Source: Syntrophus sp. GWC2_56_31 (GTDB lineage: Bacteria > Desulfobacterota > Syntrophia > Syntrophales > UBA5619). From it: a DNA stretch of 43,666 nt. The stretch is taken from assembly GCA_001829875.1 (NCBI GenBank), contig MICN01000122.1, positions 1 to 43,666 on the forward strand, read 5' to 3'. Below, one piece after another: positions 6,224 through 14,342 of this stretch. The notes under the pieces are model-generated. The model worked only from the letters and a program-made list of their open reading frames with translations. It did not search any database and was not told where the DNA came from. A program made the translations under genes and the position numbers. The stretch's first letter is position 1; each line of letters opens with the position of its first letter.

Positions 6224-7079
6224 ATATCATCAGACGCTTTACAAAAAAAATATTCACAGAACATGTAAAGCGAGTAAGGGAATCCTGGTCATAATGCCAT
6301 TGAATGAAATTAAAAATTCCGAGTTGTTTCTGTCATTCATCAACACCGTTGGAATCACCGCCCGGGTTATTCCCTACCGGTATATTCGGCCATCCATGAC
6401 AACCCCTGCATCTCGCTCAGTCGAGACGGAGCAGTCTTTGTCAGAACCGAGATTCATTAGAATCCGGGGAAAACAGGGTGTCCTGGCCATTAAATCCATC
6501 ATGGATTATGTTTTGGCCCTTTTCTCCCTCATCATCGCCTCTCCGCTGTTTGTGATTGTCCCCTGCCTGATCAAATTATTTTCTCCAGGTACTGTTTTTT
6601 ATAAACAGATTCGCAGCGGGAAGGACGACAGAAAGTTTACACTTTTGAAATTTCGCACCATGGTCATGGGCGCCGAAGAACAGCAATACACGCTTATAGA
6701 ATTGAATGAGGCTGATGGCCCTGCATTCAAAATAAAAAATGATCCCCGTATTATTCCTTATCTTGGGAAATTCTTAAGAAAATTCGGTTTGGATGAGCTC
6801 CCTCAGCTAATCAATGTGGTCCGGGGCGAGATGAGCATTGTAGGGCCCAGACCGCCTACTCCCACCGAAGTGGAAAAATACGAACTATGGCAACGCCAGC
6901 GTCTCTCTATGAAACCTGGCATTACCTGTATCTGGCAGGTCCAGCCTGAAAGAAACGATATCACATTCAATCAGTGGATGAATATGGATATGGATTATAT
7001 TCAACACTGGTCTTTATTGCTGGATACTGTTCTGATATTGAAAACCATTCCGGCCATCCTGCTTGGGCACGGCAGATAA
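6213..7079 (+). pseudogene. Exopolysaccharide polyprenyl glycosylphosphotransferase, N-terminally truncated
   Basis: The C-terminal part is a bacterial sugar transferase domain that loads a sugar phosphate onto undecaprenyl phosphate to start exopolysaccharide repeat assembly. It has the membrane helix (MDYVLALFSLIIASPLF), KFRTMVMGAE, NDPRIIPYLGKFLRKFGLDELPQLINV and the GEMSIVGPRPP motif, with PGITCIWQV near the end. Before it is the tail of the CoA-binding-like region (LVIMPLNEI...GITARVIPYRYI). Family members have about 450 residues with four N-terminal membrane helices, which are missing here. The only start in frame is a TTG with no good ribosome-binding site. It is probably a remnant of an exopolysaccharide/exosortase locus, though the catalytic half might still fold. 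Confidence 0.7.
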
Positions 7080-7315
7080 TCACCCATACCCTGTAAATAC
7101 GTGATCCGCACTTTAATTCCCAATCCGTCGAGCAAGTGAGAATTTTTGTAGGCATCTCACCTTTCATATCGATATCAGCGTACTCCACAATCCCTGATTC
7201 TCGGTATCACACCTCCCTGTTGCCTCACATTTCGCTTTTCACATGTTACCGGCATTGATGGTATATTTTTTAATTGGGCAGATTGACGTCACCGGGTAAT
7301 GAAGATTTAAAACCA

Positions 7316-8215
7316 TCAGTGCGGTTTACGTCCTTCCTTCTTCAGTTTGCGCATCTCCGCGAGCAGCTTGTCATAATCCTCGCCCTGAGCCTGAAGAGGT
7401 TCCTCTCCAACGGTGGCATCGAATTGCTCTTCCAGCCTCTTGAGCTGCTCCAGGGCTGTCGCGTTTTGGCTGAACGCCGTGTCCATCATCTCCACCAATG
7501 CCTCGCCGGTCGCTCTGAGGTCACGCAGATCGATGCTAAAGCCCGCCGATGTGATGACGTTGTGCAACAGGTCATAACAGGCTTTTGCGTTCAGATCCTG
7601 GATATACAGTGGCGCTCTGGCGGAGATGCCTGCCATCTCTACCCCCTGCTCTCGAGCAATAGAGAGCAGCATCGTGTTGAAACTGCTGGGACCCTCATAA
7701 TCAGTGAACCGTGCGTAGGTCTTGATTTCATCTTTCAGCTGTGGATGGCTGATCGTCGCAAGGATTCTGGTTTTCCTGGTATGAGGCACCTGATCGAAAA
7801 TACCGCCCAGGGAATAGATCCGCGGGGCCATGAATTGCCGGGCGACATCGAGGATGGCTTGAGCGTATTCCGGCCAGTCCAGATTCGGCTCGACGCCCTG
7901 GAAGAGTATGAGGTCATGGGCGGCGCCGCTCTTCCAGTAGAAGAACTCGTTGCGCGGTAATTCGAGTTTTTTTACGAGCCCCTCCTTAATTTTTGCCACG
8001 GGCCGCATGGTTTGCTCCGCAGTGGAGCTCGGAATCTGATAGATGTAAAAACCCGCCGGCTCTATATACGCGAATGGGTGGGCGCCTAACTTGCGCCGCA
8101 AATAGTCGATGCTGCCCGTGGATATCTCGCCCGCATTGAGCCAGCCCTTAAGGCCGACCATGATGTATGGAGCGACAAGTTCAGGTTTTTCTTGGATGAT
8201 GAGACGACCGGTCAT
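7316..8215 (-). CDS. PAC2 family protein
   Basis: A 299-aa protein of the PAC2 (proteasome-assembly-chaperone-like) family, found widely in bacteria and archaea without proteasomes and of unknown role. Typical features are the N-terminal LVAPYIMVGLKGWLNAGEISTGSIDYL, the LILFQGVEPNLDW strand, the YSLGGIFDQVPHTRKTRILAT stretch and the SFNTMLLSIAREQGVEMAGISARAP region, followed by a charged helical tail. I chose ATG 8215, preceded by GAGGAAGG, over the ORF-track start at 8398, because the extra 61 residues are low-complexity and the family begins here. It is transcribed away from the TIGR03084 operon. Confidence 0.85.
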   Translation of the reverse strand: MTGRLIIQEKPELVAPYIMVGLKGWLNAGEISTGSIDYLRRKLGAHPFAYIEPAGFYIYQIPSSTAEQTMRPVAKIKEGLVKKLELPRNEFFYWKSGAAHDLILFQGVEPNLDWPEYAQAILDVARQFMAPRIYSLGGIFDQVPHTRKTRILATISHPQLKDEIKTYARFTDYEGPSSFNTMLLSIAREQGVEMAGISARAPLYIQDLNAKACYDLLHNVITSAGFSIDLRDLRATGEALVEMMDTAFSQNATALEQLKRLEEQFDATVGEEPLQAQGEDYDKLLAEMRKLKKEGRKPH

Positions 8216-8366
8216 GCCTTCCTCCCCTACCCGATCAGCATTCACTGACCCTATTTTTCTGAAACACCGGAGGTACGTCACCTGCGTTGGTACCGGGGAG
8301 ATTCCCCATATTCTACGACGTTTTCTGTATTTTTTATTACCATATTGTCCAAAGGGATGCAAATAG

Positions 8367-8455
8367 GTATTTCTTTGTAAATACGAAAATATTTTCATTT
8401 AGACGGAACAAAAAAAACTAATTCCTTTACTAATAAAATAGGTTTTGATATCAAA
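8367..8455. promoter_or_regulatory. Cluster of three palindromes between divergent genes
   Basis: The 281-base AT-rich gap between the PAC2 gene and the catabolic operon contains three short perfect inverted repeats: GTATTT-N6-AAATAC (8367-8384), GAAAATATTTTC (8385-8396) and TTTGATATCAAA (8444-8455). The last is centred about 47 bases before the ATG at 8497. Such an arrangement would suit binding of a dimeric regulator controlling the operon, but no regulator gene lies next to it. Confidence 0.4.
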
Positions 8456-8496
8456 TATGCTCATACATCTATTCGGCAGGGCATGAAGGAGGCGGG

Positions 8497-9291
8497 ATGA
8501 AAGATCTTTGCGCCGATGTATTGGCAGAATACACACAACTTGCCGCACTGGCTGGAACACTGACTCCCCGGCAGTGGGTGCAAAAAACCCCGTTCTACGA
8601 TTGGACGCCCTGGGATGAAATAGCCCATCTGTGCTATTTCGATCAGACGGGAATGCTGGCGGCAACGGACCCGGAGGCTTTCGCAGCAGAAACCGCCGAA
8701 CTCATGAAACAACTCGGAAACGGGCTTGACATCAATGCGATTGCACGCGCACGCTTTGGTCATCTCGGCGGCGCCCGGATCGTTCCACACTGGCAACAGC
8801 TCTTTGAGCGGCTGATCGGCGCCCTATCAGGGATGGAGCCAAAGGCGCGGCTTCCATGGTACGGCCCGACGTTGAGCGTTCGCTCCTTCGCCACGGCACG
8901 GATGATGGAAACATGGGCGCACGGGCAGGACATATGCAATTGCATAGGCGAGCGGCGGCCGGTGAGCGACCGGATAAAGAACATTGCCCACCTTGGCGTT
9001 AGCACTTTCAGCTGGACTTTTATCAACAGAAATCTGCCGGTTCCCGAGCCCGCGCCGTACATCGAACTGCAGGCGCCATCTGGTGAAAGCTGGATCTGGA
9101 ATGATCCGCCTTCGGAACATCACTATCTGCGCGGCAGCGCCGAGGACTTTTGCCTCGTGGTGACCCGAAGGCGAAATGTAGCAGACACGCGGTTGCAGTA
9201 CGCAGGCAGTGCAACCGAGTGGCTTCCAATCGCACAATGTTTTGCAGGGCCCCCTGAGGATGCACCCGCTCCGGGCGAACGCGCGGTGTAA
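8497..9291 (+). CDS. TIGR03084-type metal-binding (DinB/maleylpyruvate-isomerase-like) protein
   Basis: A 264-aa protein matching the TIGR03084 family, whose N-terminal helical bundle resembles mycothiol-dependent maleylpyruvate isomerase/DinB proteins. Visible marks are W-x-x-KTPFYDWTPWDEIAHLCYFDQ (residues 27-51), a likely metal-ligand His in IAHL, the conserved MMETWAHGQDI (second metal His) and the C-terminal SEHHYLRGSAEDFCLVVTRRRNVADT stretch. The function is unknown; a thiol-assisted isomerase or hydrolase role is suggested only by fold. AAGGAGGCGGG supports the ATG. It is the first gene of an operon with a 13-base gap to a cyclase-family gene and then a TRAP importer, suggesting a catabolic role. 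Confidence 0.85.
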   Translation: MKDLCADVLAEYTQLAALAGTLTPRQWVQKTPFYDWTPWDEIAHLCYFDQTGMLAATDPEAFAAETAELMKQLGNGLDINAIARARFGHLGGARIVPHWQQLFERLIGALSGMEPKARLPWYGPTLSVRSFATARMMETWAHGQDICNCIGERRPVSDRIKNIAHLGVSTFSWTFINRNLPVPEPAPYIELQAPSGESWIWNDPPSEHHYLRGSAEDFCLVVTRRRNVADTRLQYAGSATEWLPIAQCFAGPPEDAPAPGERAV

Positions 9292-9304
9292 TAAAGGAGT
9301 GAAT

Positions 9305-10087
9305 ATGGGATGCAAGCGATTCATTGATCTGGGCATCAGCATCGAACCGGGGCTGCCGAGCGACCCTCCCATGATGATTCCCAAAGTCGATTTCGTTACC
9401 CATGAAATGGGCGCCGAACAGATGATGGAGTTTTTCCCGGGAGTCACCAAAGACCAATTGCCGGGGGGTGTGGGATGGGCGGTGGAGTTCCTCACCTTAA
9501 CCTCCCACTCCGGCACGCACCTGGATGCGCCTTTCCACTATCATCCGACCATGGACAAGGGCAAGCGGGCATGGACCATTGACGAGATCCCCTTGGAATG
9601 GTGTTTTAACGACGGCGTTGTCCTCGATTTCCGGCACAAAGCAGACGGCGAAAGGATCACCGTTGCAGATGTAAGAGCAGCGCTGGAACGCATCCGCTAC
9701 GAACTGAAACCGCTGGACATCGTACTGGTTCAAACCGGCGCCGACCAAGCGTGGGGGACTCTCCAGTACCTCGTCAAGGGAGCGGGTATGGACCGGGAGA
9801 GCACCCTTTATCTGCTCGAAAGAGGCGTCAGGGTGGTGGGCATCGATGCCTGGAGCTGGGATCGACCCCTACCGTTTTTGGCCAAAGAATTCCGGGAAAC
9901 GGGCGATCCCAAAGTCATCTGGGAGGCCCACTTTGCGGGGATAGAAATCGGCTATTGCCATATGGAAAAAATGGCCAACCTGGCCGCCATCAACAGACCT
10001 CATGGTTTTACCGTTTGCTGTTTTCCGATCAAGATCAAAGGGGCGAGCGCGGGATGGTGCCGGCCGGTGGCCATCGTGGAAGAATAG
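9305..10087 (+). CDS. Cyclase family hydrolase (kynurenine formamidase-like), copy 1
   Basis: A 260-aa member of the cyclase/kynurenine formamidase/isatin hydrolase family of metal-dependent hydrolases, which open amide or imide bonds in cyclic or formylated substrates. The diagnostic metal-binding motif HSGTHLDAPFHYH is at about residues 68-80. Other conserved parts are IPLEWCFNDGVVLDF, LVQTGAD, VVGIDAWSWDRP and the C-terminal IKGASAGWCRPVAI. AAAGGAG precedes the chosen ATG at 9305; the ORF track starts earlier. Directly followed by a TRAP binding protein, it probably acts on the imported acid or an early intermediate. A paralogue at 28014-28772 has the same relationship to the second TRAP operon. 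Confidence 0.88.
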   Translation: MGCKRFIDLGISIEPGLPSDPPMMIPKVDFVTHEMGAEQMMEFFPGVTKDQLPGGVGWAVEFLTLTSHSGTHLDAPFHYHPTMDKGKRAWTIDEIPLEWCFNDGVVLDFRHKADGERITVADVRAALERIRYELKPLDIVLVQTGADQAWGTLQYLVKGAGMDRESTLYLLERGVRVVGIDAWSWDRPLPFLAKEFRETGDPKVIWEAHFAGIEIGYCHMEKMANLAAINRPHGFTVCCFPIKIKGASAGWCRPVAIVEE

Positions 10088-10126
10088 CATGAAACGAAGC
10101 CGACATAAATTCAAAGGAGATGGAAG

Positions 10127-11194
10127 ATGAAAAAATGGACGATGATCATTGCGGGGGTGGCGCTGGCACTGACTTTAACTGCAGGAAATGCGGCTGCCAA
10201 GAAATACAAGATAACGGTATCAGCCGGTCATCCACCGGTTTTCCTGTGGGTCACCCTGTGTCGTGATTTTTTCATCCCCGAGATTGACAAGCGGCTGGCG
10301 GCCCTCGGCAAGGGCGACACCATCGAATGGAACCAGGCGTACGGAGGAACCATTGCCAAGATCGGCGGTGAACTGGAGGCGATTGAGGCGGGCGTCTCGG
10401 ATATGGGCTTTGTGGGAACCATCTTCCATGCCCCGAAAATGCCCCTCCACAATGTCACCTATATGACCCCCTTTGCTACGGGCAACCTCTATCACGTGGT
10501 CGATACGATCACCGAACTCCAGGGTCAGATCCCTGCACTGGCGCGGGAATGGACCAAGCACAACCAGATTTACCTCGGCGGCGCCGCCCTGGACAATTAC
10601 GGGATTCTGACCAGTTTCCCGGTCAAAAGCGTGGATGACGTCAACGGCCAAAAGATCGCCGCGCCCGGCCCGTCGGCCAACTGGCTGAAAGGAACCGGAG
10701 GCGTGCCCGTGGCCTCCAACTTGAACGAATATTACAACGGCATTCAAACCGGCGTGTTCAAAGGCGCTCTGACTTTCATGACCGCCGCGGCCGCCATCAA
10801 ACTGCACGAAGTTGCCCCATACATCGCCGTCGTGAATTTCGGCGCGCAGTTCGCCGGGGGGATCAGCGTCAACAAGGATGTCTTCGAATCATTCTCGCCC
10901 GAAATAAGGAAAATTTTCACCGAGGTCGGCAAGGAGTATACCCGGAAACTGGCCGAAGCTCAGACCGCTCGGGCGGACAATGCCCTTCTGGCGATGAAGA
11001 AAGGGGGCGCCAAAGTAGCAAACCTTTCTCCGGCTGAGCAGAAGCGATGGGCCGGGAAGCTCCCCAACATCCCGATGGAATGGGCTGCCTCCATGGAAGC
11101 AAAAGGCCAACCGGGTAAAGCCATGCTCAAGGGTTACCTGGACGGATTGCGCAATCGCAATGTCACCCTCATTCGGGATTGGGACAGGGAATAA
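10127..11194 (+). CDS. dctP: TRAP transporter substrate-binding protein DctP, system 1
   Basis: A 355-aa periplasmic solute receptor of a TRAP transporter. The signal peptide covers about residues 1-24, ending GNAAA before KKYKITVSAGHPP. The body has the family pattern: EIDKRLAALGKGDTIEWNQAYGGTIAKIGGELEAIEAGVSDMGF, then NYGILTSFPVKSVDDVNGQKIAAPG and the later GALTFMTAAAAIKLHEVAPY stretch. The ligand is likely an organic acid, but which one cannot be told from sequence. AAGGAG precedes the ATG. It is followed by the small and large membrane subunits, and the neighbouring cyclase and SMP-30 genes suggest import of a cyclic or lactone/amide-forming acid. Confidence 0.9.
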   Translation: MKKWTMIIAGVALALTLTAGNAAAKKYKITVSAGHPPVFLWVTLCRDFFIPEIDKRLAALGKGDTIEWNQAYGGTIAKIGGELEAIEAGVSDMGFVGTIFHAPKMPLHNVTYMTPFATGNLYHVVDTITELQGQIPALAREWTKHNQIYLGGAALDNYGILTSFPVKSVDDVNGQKIAAPGPSANWLKGTGGVPVASNLNEYYNGIQTGVFKGALTFMTAAAAIKLHEVAPYIAVVNFGAQFAGGISVNKDVFESFSPEIRKIFTEVGKEYTRKLAEAQTARADNALLAMKKGGAKVANLSPAEQKRWAGKLPNIPMEWAASMEAKGQPGKAMLKGYLDGLRNRNVTLIRDWDRE

Positions 11195-11205
11195 AGGAAC
11201 AAGGG

Positions 11206-11781
11206 ATGGCGATAAGGAAAGAAACAAAGGAACCGGGCGTGGCGCTTAAACCGCCGCTCCGGTTTTCTTTCGAAGCCGTCATTTCCGTCATGAACAGCAT
11301 CGGAACAGCGTGGGTGTTCGTGCTGCTGGTGATTATCAACCTGGACATCGGCGGCAGGATGTTTTTCAATTCCCCGCTGCGCGGCGTGCCCGAAATCGTG
11401 GCAATGTCCATCGTGGCCTGCGTTTTTCTTCAGATCGCGCACACCCTCAAGGTGGGCCGGCTGACCCGCTCCGAAATCCTTCTGGACCTGCTCCAAAAGC
11501 GACTCCCGAAACTTCGGCGATTCTGCGAGGGGATTTATCATCTGGTCGGCGCCTGCCTATTGGCCGTTCTGTTCAGCGCCAGCGTCCCGCTATTCACCCG
11601 GGCCTGGCAGATCAGCGAGTACGTGGGGGCCGAGGGTGATTTCATGGCGCCCACCTGGCCGGTGAAATTGATTATTCTCATCGGCTGCGTTGCCGGAAGC
11701 CTGCAATTTCTGATGATGGCCGCACGCAGTTTCGGGCAGATGTTCAAGCCCGGCAGATCCGGCGGCGGAGACCGGCCATGA
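11206..11781 (+). CDS. dctQ: TRAP transporter small permease DctQ, system 1
   Basis: A 191-aa inner-membrane subunit with four predicted helices, including GTAWVFVLLVIINLDIGGRMFF, EIVAMSIVACVFLQIAHTL, LVGACLLAVLFSASVPLF and VKLIILIGCVAGSLQFLMM. It connects the binding protein to the large permease. I use ATG 11206 rather than the ORF-track start 11179, which would run into the end of dctP. Its stop overlaps the dctM start (ATGA), indicating translational coupling. Confidence 0.88.
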   Translation: MAIRKETKEPGVALKPPLRFSFEAVISVMNSIGTAWVFVLLVIINLDIGGRMFFNSPLRGVPEIVAMSIVACVFLQIAHTLKVGRLTRSEILLDLLQKRLPKLRRFCEGIYHLVGACLLAVLFSASVPLFTRAWQISEYVGAEGDFMAPTWPVKLIILIGCVAGSLQFLMMAARSFGQMFKPGRSGGGDRP

Positions 11782-13097
11782 CGGATATCCAGATTGGGCT
11801 TTGGTCTGTTCTGGGCATTGTGCTGCTGATCTACAGCGGCATGCATGTTGCAGTCGCTCTCGCCCTTCTGTCATTCCTGGGTGTCTTGCTGATCAGAGAC
11901 AACTACACCATCGCCAGTAAAATGCTGGCGCTTGCGGCATCCGACAGCATCTCCGGCTACATCTTCGGCGTGGTCCCCTTATTCGTTCTGATGGGGATGC
12001 TCATTGCGGTCTCGGGAATCGGAAAGGACACCTTCGATGTGGCCAACCGGCTTTTTCGCGGTATCCGCGGCGGCCTCGGGATCGCCACCGTGGTTGCCAA
12101 TGCGGTGTTTGCCGCCGTCACCGGGATATCGATCGCATCGGCTGCGGTTTTCACCAAGGTTGCCGTGCCGGAAATGATACGGCACGGCTATACGCCCCGT
12201 TTTGCCGTCGGAGTGGTGGCCGGCTCATCCGTGCTGGGCATGTTGATTCCTCCCAGCCTGCTGTTGATACTGTTCGGGATATTGACGGAAACCTCCATCG
12301 GCGATCTCTTCAAGGCCGGCATTATGCCCGGGATCCTCCTTTCGGCCGCTTACTGCGTCGCGATCCTTGTGACGGCCTACCGGTTCCCGGATTACGTGGG
12401 TAAGGTTAACACACAAGCGGATTCGGGAAGCGGACCCGAAATGACGTTTTTTGAAGCCCTGTTGAAACTATTGCCCGTTGCTATATTGATTGCGCTGGTG
12501 CTGGGCGGAATTTACGCGGGCTGGTTCACGCCCACCGAATCGGGCGCTGTCGGAGCCCTGGGGGCTTTTATCCTGGCGCTCGGCAAACGACAGCTAGGCT
12601 GGGTGAAGCTCTGGCAGGTGCTTGTAGAAACGGGCCACGTGACGGTGTCCATCCTGTTTCTGCTGATCGCCGCCAACATGTACAGCCGCATGCTGGCCAT
12701 CTCCGGAATCACCGGGTTTATCGGAAGCTGGTTCGGAGAATCCGGACTGGGTCTGTATTCCGTGCTGACCGTCTATCTGGTGATCATCCTGCTGGCGGGC
12801 ATGTTTCTCGACTCTACATCAATTTTGATGATCCTTGTGCCGCTCATCTATCCGGTCATGCAGGGGTTCGGCGTCAATTTCGTCTGGTTCGGCCTTGTAA
12901 CGGTCATCGCTGTCGAAGTGGGGTTGATCACCCCGCCTTTTGGCATCGCCGCCTTCGTGGTCAAGTCTACTCTGGACGATCAGCGAATCGGCTTGAACGA
13001 GGTGTTTAGTGGGGCGCTGCCTTACGTATTTATCATGGTCATCGTGCTGGCGCTGGTGGTCATATTTCCTCAAATCAGCCTCATTCTGGTTCGGTAA
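11778..13097 (+). CDS. dctM: TRAP transporter large permease DctM, system 1
   Basis: A 439-aa polytopic membrane protein of the DctM/SiaM type, the Na+-coupled translocation subunit. Conserved family signatures include VPLFVLMGMLIAVSGIG, the SIASAAVFTKVAVPEM loop, GSSVLGMLIPPSLLLILFGILTETSIGDLFKAGIMPGI, YAGWFTPTESGAVGALGAF and VEVGLITPPFGIAAFVVK. The normal length and intact motifs suggest function. It starts four bases inside dctQ and is followed after 19 bases by the SMP-30 gene. Confidence 0.92.
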   Translation: MTDIQIGLWSVLGIVLLIYSGMHVAVALALLSFLGVLLIRDNYTIASKMLALAASDSISGYIFGVVPLFVLMGMLIAVSGIGKDTFDVANRLFRGIRGGLGIATVVANAVFAAVTGISIASAAVFTKVAVPEMIRHGYTPRFAVGVVAGSSVLGMLIPPSLLLILFGILTETSIGDLFKAGIMPGILLSAAYCVAILVTAYRFPDYVGKVNTQADSGSGPEMTFFEALLKLLPVAILIALVLGGIYAGWFTPTESGAVGALGAFILALGKRQLGWVKLWQVLVETGHVTVSILFLLIAANMYSRMLAISGITGFIGSWFGESGLGLYSVLTVYLVIILLAGMFLDSTSILMILVPLIYPVMQGFGVNFVWFGLVTVIAVEVGLITPPFGIAAFVVKSTLDDQRIGLNEVFSGALPYVFIMVIVLALVVIFPQISLILVR

Positions 13098-13116
13098 CGG
13101 GAAAAGAGAGGAGACG

Positions 13117-14139
13117 ATGAACAGGAAGAATCCCCTATTTGGTTTTCAGGTCGATCGGACCGAGATCCAGTATACCGGTCATGATTTGCAACGACCGGAA
13201 TGTATCCTGGCGGAGCGGGACGGCACGCTCTGGTCGGCGGATGCTCGCGGAGGCGTAATCAAAATCTCACCGGACGGCAGCCAGGAGATCATTGCCCAAT
13301 CCTATGAAAAGGCTTTCGAATCAGCATCCGACGACGCCAGCAGGTTCACCGAGGGCACGTTGCCCAACGGCCTGGCCTTTGCAGAAAACGGCGATATCCT
13401 CATTTCCAATTTCGGCACCGACAGCCTTGAGGTCATGACGCGCAGCGGAAGGACCCGTGTGCTCTATGAGCGCATCGACGGTGAGCCGATCGGCAAGGTG
13501 AACTTTGTGCTGCGGGATAGCCAAAACCGTGTTTGGCTGACCATTTCAACCCGAATCAAAAATTGGATGAAGGCGGTCAGCCCGAATATTGCCGACGGCT
13601 ATATTGCGCTGGCTGATTCAAGGGGCTTGCACATCGTGGCCGACGGCTTCCGCTTTACCAACGAAATCCGCCTGGATGCCCGTGAGGAATACCTCTACAT
13701 TGTTGAAACCTGCGGTCAGTGCATCACGCGTATGCGGGTCGGACCTGACGGCTCGCTGACAAACCGGGAAACATTCGGGCCTACCAAGCTCGGCCGATTT
13801 GGTTTTCCCGACGGCATTGCTTTTGACGCTTATGGGAACCTCTGGGGCACGCTTGTCATGGTCGATCAGGTTTTTGCGATCACCCCAGACGGAGATTTTC
13901 ACATTGTCCTGGACGACGCCAACGTGCCGCCGGCTCTGGCACTGGAGCAGGCCTTTGCCGAAGACCGTGTAACGCCCGACCACATGCTTGCCGCAGGTGG
14001 AACCATCGCGCCCTGGTTCGCCAGCGTTACATTTGGAGAGTCTGACCTGAAAACCGTTTATGTAGGCAGCCTTCGTGGAACGCGTATCCCCCATTTCAAG
14101 TCGCCCGTGGCAGGGTTGCCGATGGTGCACTGGAAATAA
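13117..14139 (+). CDS. SMP-30/gluconolactonase/LRE family protein
   Basis: A 340-aa six-bladed beta-propeller of the SMP-30 family, metal-dependent lactonases that open sugar- or other lactones. The blade repeats are visible: RPECILAERDGTLWSADARGGVIKISPDG, LPNGLAFAENGDILISNFG, VNFVLRDSQNRVWLTIS, TNEIRLDAREEYLYIVET and FPDGIAFDAYGNLWGTLV. The Glu in PEC, the Asn in TNEIRLD and the Asp in FPDGIAFD are likely metal ligands. The ATG at 13117 has AGAGAGGAG upstream; the ORF-track start at 13009 lies inside dctM. Its operon position suggests hydrolysis of a lactone formed during breakdown of the TRAP substrate. Confidence 0.87.
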   Translation: MNRKNPLFGFQVDRTEIQYTGHDLQRPECILAERDGTLWSADARGGVIKISPDGSQEIIAQSYEKAFESASDDASRFTEGTLPNGLAFAENGDILISNFGTDSLEVMTRSGRTRVLYERIDGEPIGKVNFVLRDSQNRVWLTISTRIKNWMKAVSPNIADGYIALADSRGLHIVADGFRFTNEIRLDAREEYLYIVETCGQCITRMRVGPDGSLTNRETFGPTKLGRFGFPDGIAFDAYGNLWGTLVMVDQVFAITPDGDFHIVLDDANVPPALALEQAFAEDRVTPDHMLAAGGTIAPWFASVTFGESDLKTVYVGSLRGTRIPHFKSPVAGLPMVHWK

Positions 14140-14169
14140 TCGGACATTATATTTTAGAGGAGTTTCAAA

Positions 14170-14331
14170 ATGGATAAGTTTATCGTGACCGCGGCCTTGA
14201 CAGGCGCCATACACACCCCCACCATGTCGCCTTACCTGCCCATCACTCCGGACCAACTTGCCGAAGAGGCCCGCCGGGCCCGTGAAGCCGGCGCCGCCAT
14301 TGTGCATGTGCACGGCAGGGACCCGATATAA
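14170..14331 (+). pseudogene. Beta-keto acid cleavage enzyme (BKACE, DUF849), 53-codon 5' fragment
   Basis: The first 53 codons match the N-terminus of the BKACE family ([43 protein letters not shown]). Family members condense a beta-keto acid with acetyl-CoA to yield acetoacetate and a new CoA ester. The frame leaves the family right after GRDP and ends in ATATAA. About 240 residues with the Zn-binding and CoA-binding parts are missing and are not found elsewhere in the window. AGAGGAG precedes the ATG, so the start is authentic. The break lies within a few bases of the GGDEF-EAL gene, indicating an insertion, deletion or recombination junction (or an assembly join). Confidence 0.78.
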
Positions 14332-14342
14332 GGTTGTGGCAC

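Noticed and set aside
8216-8398. N-terminal extension of the PAC2 ORF
   Set aside because: Basic, low-complexity sequence lying in the AT-rich regulatory gap; a good ribosome-binding site is found before ATG 8215 instead.
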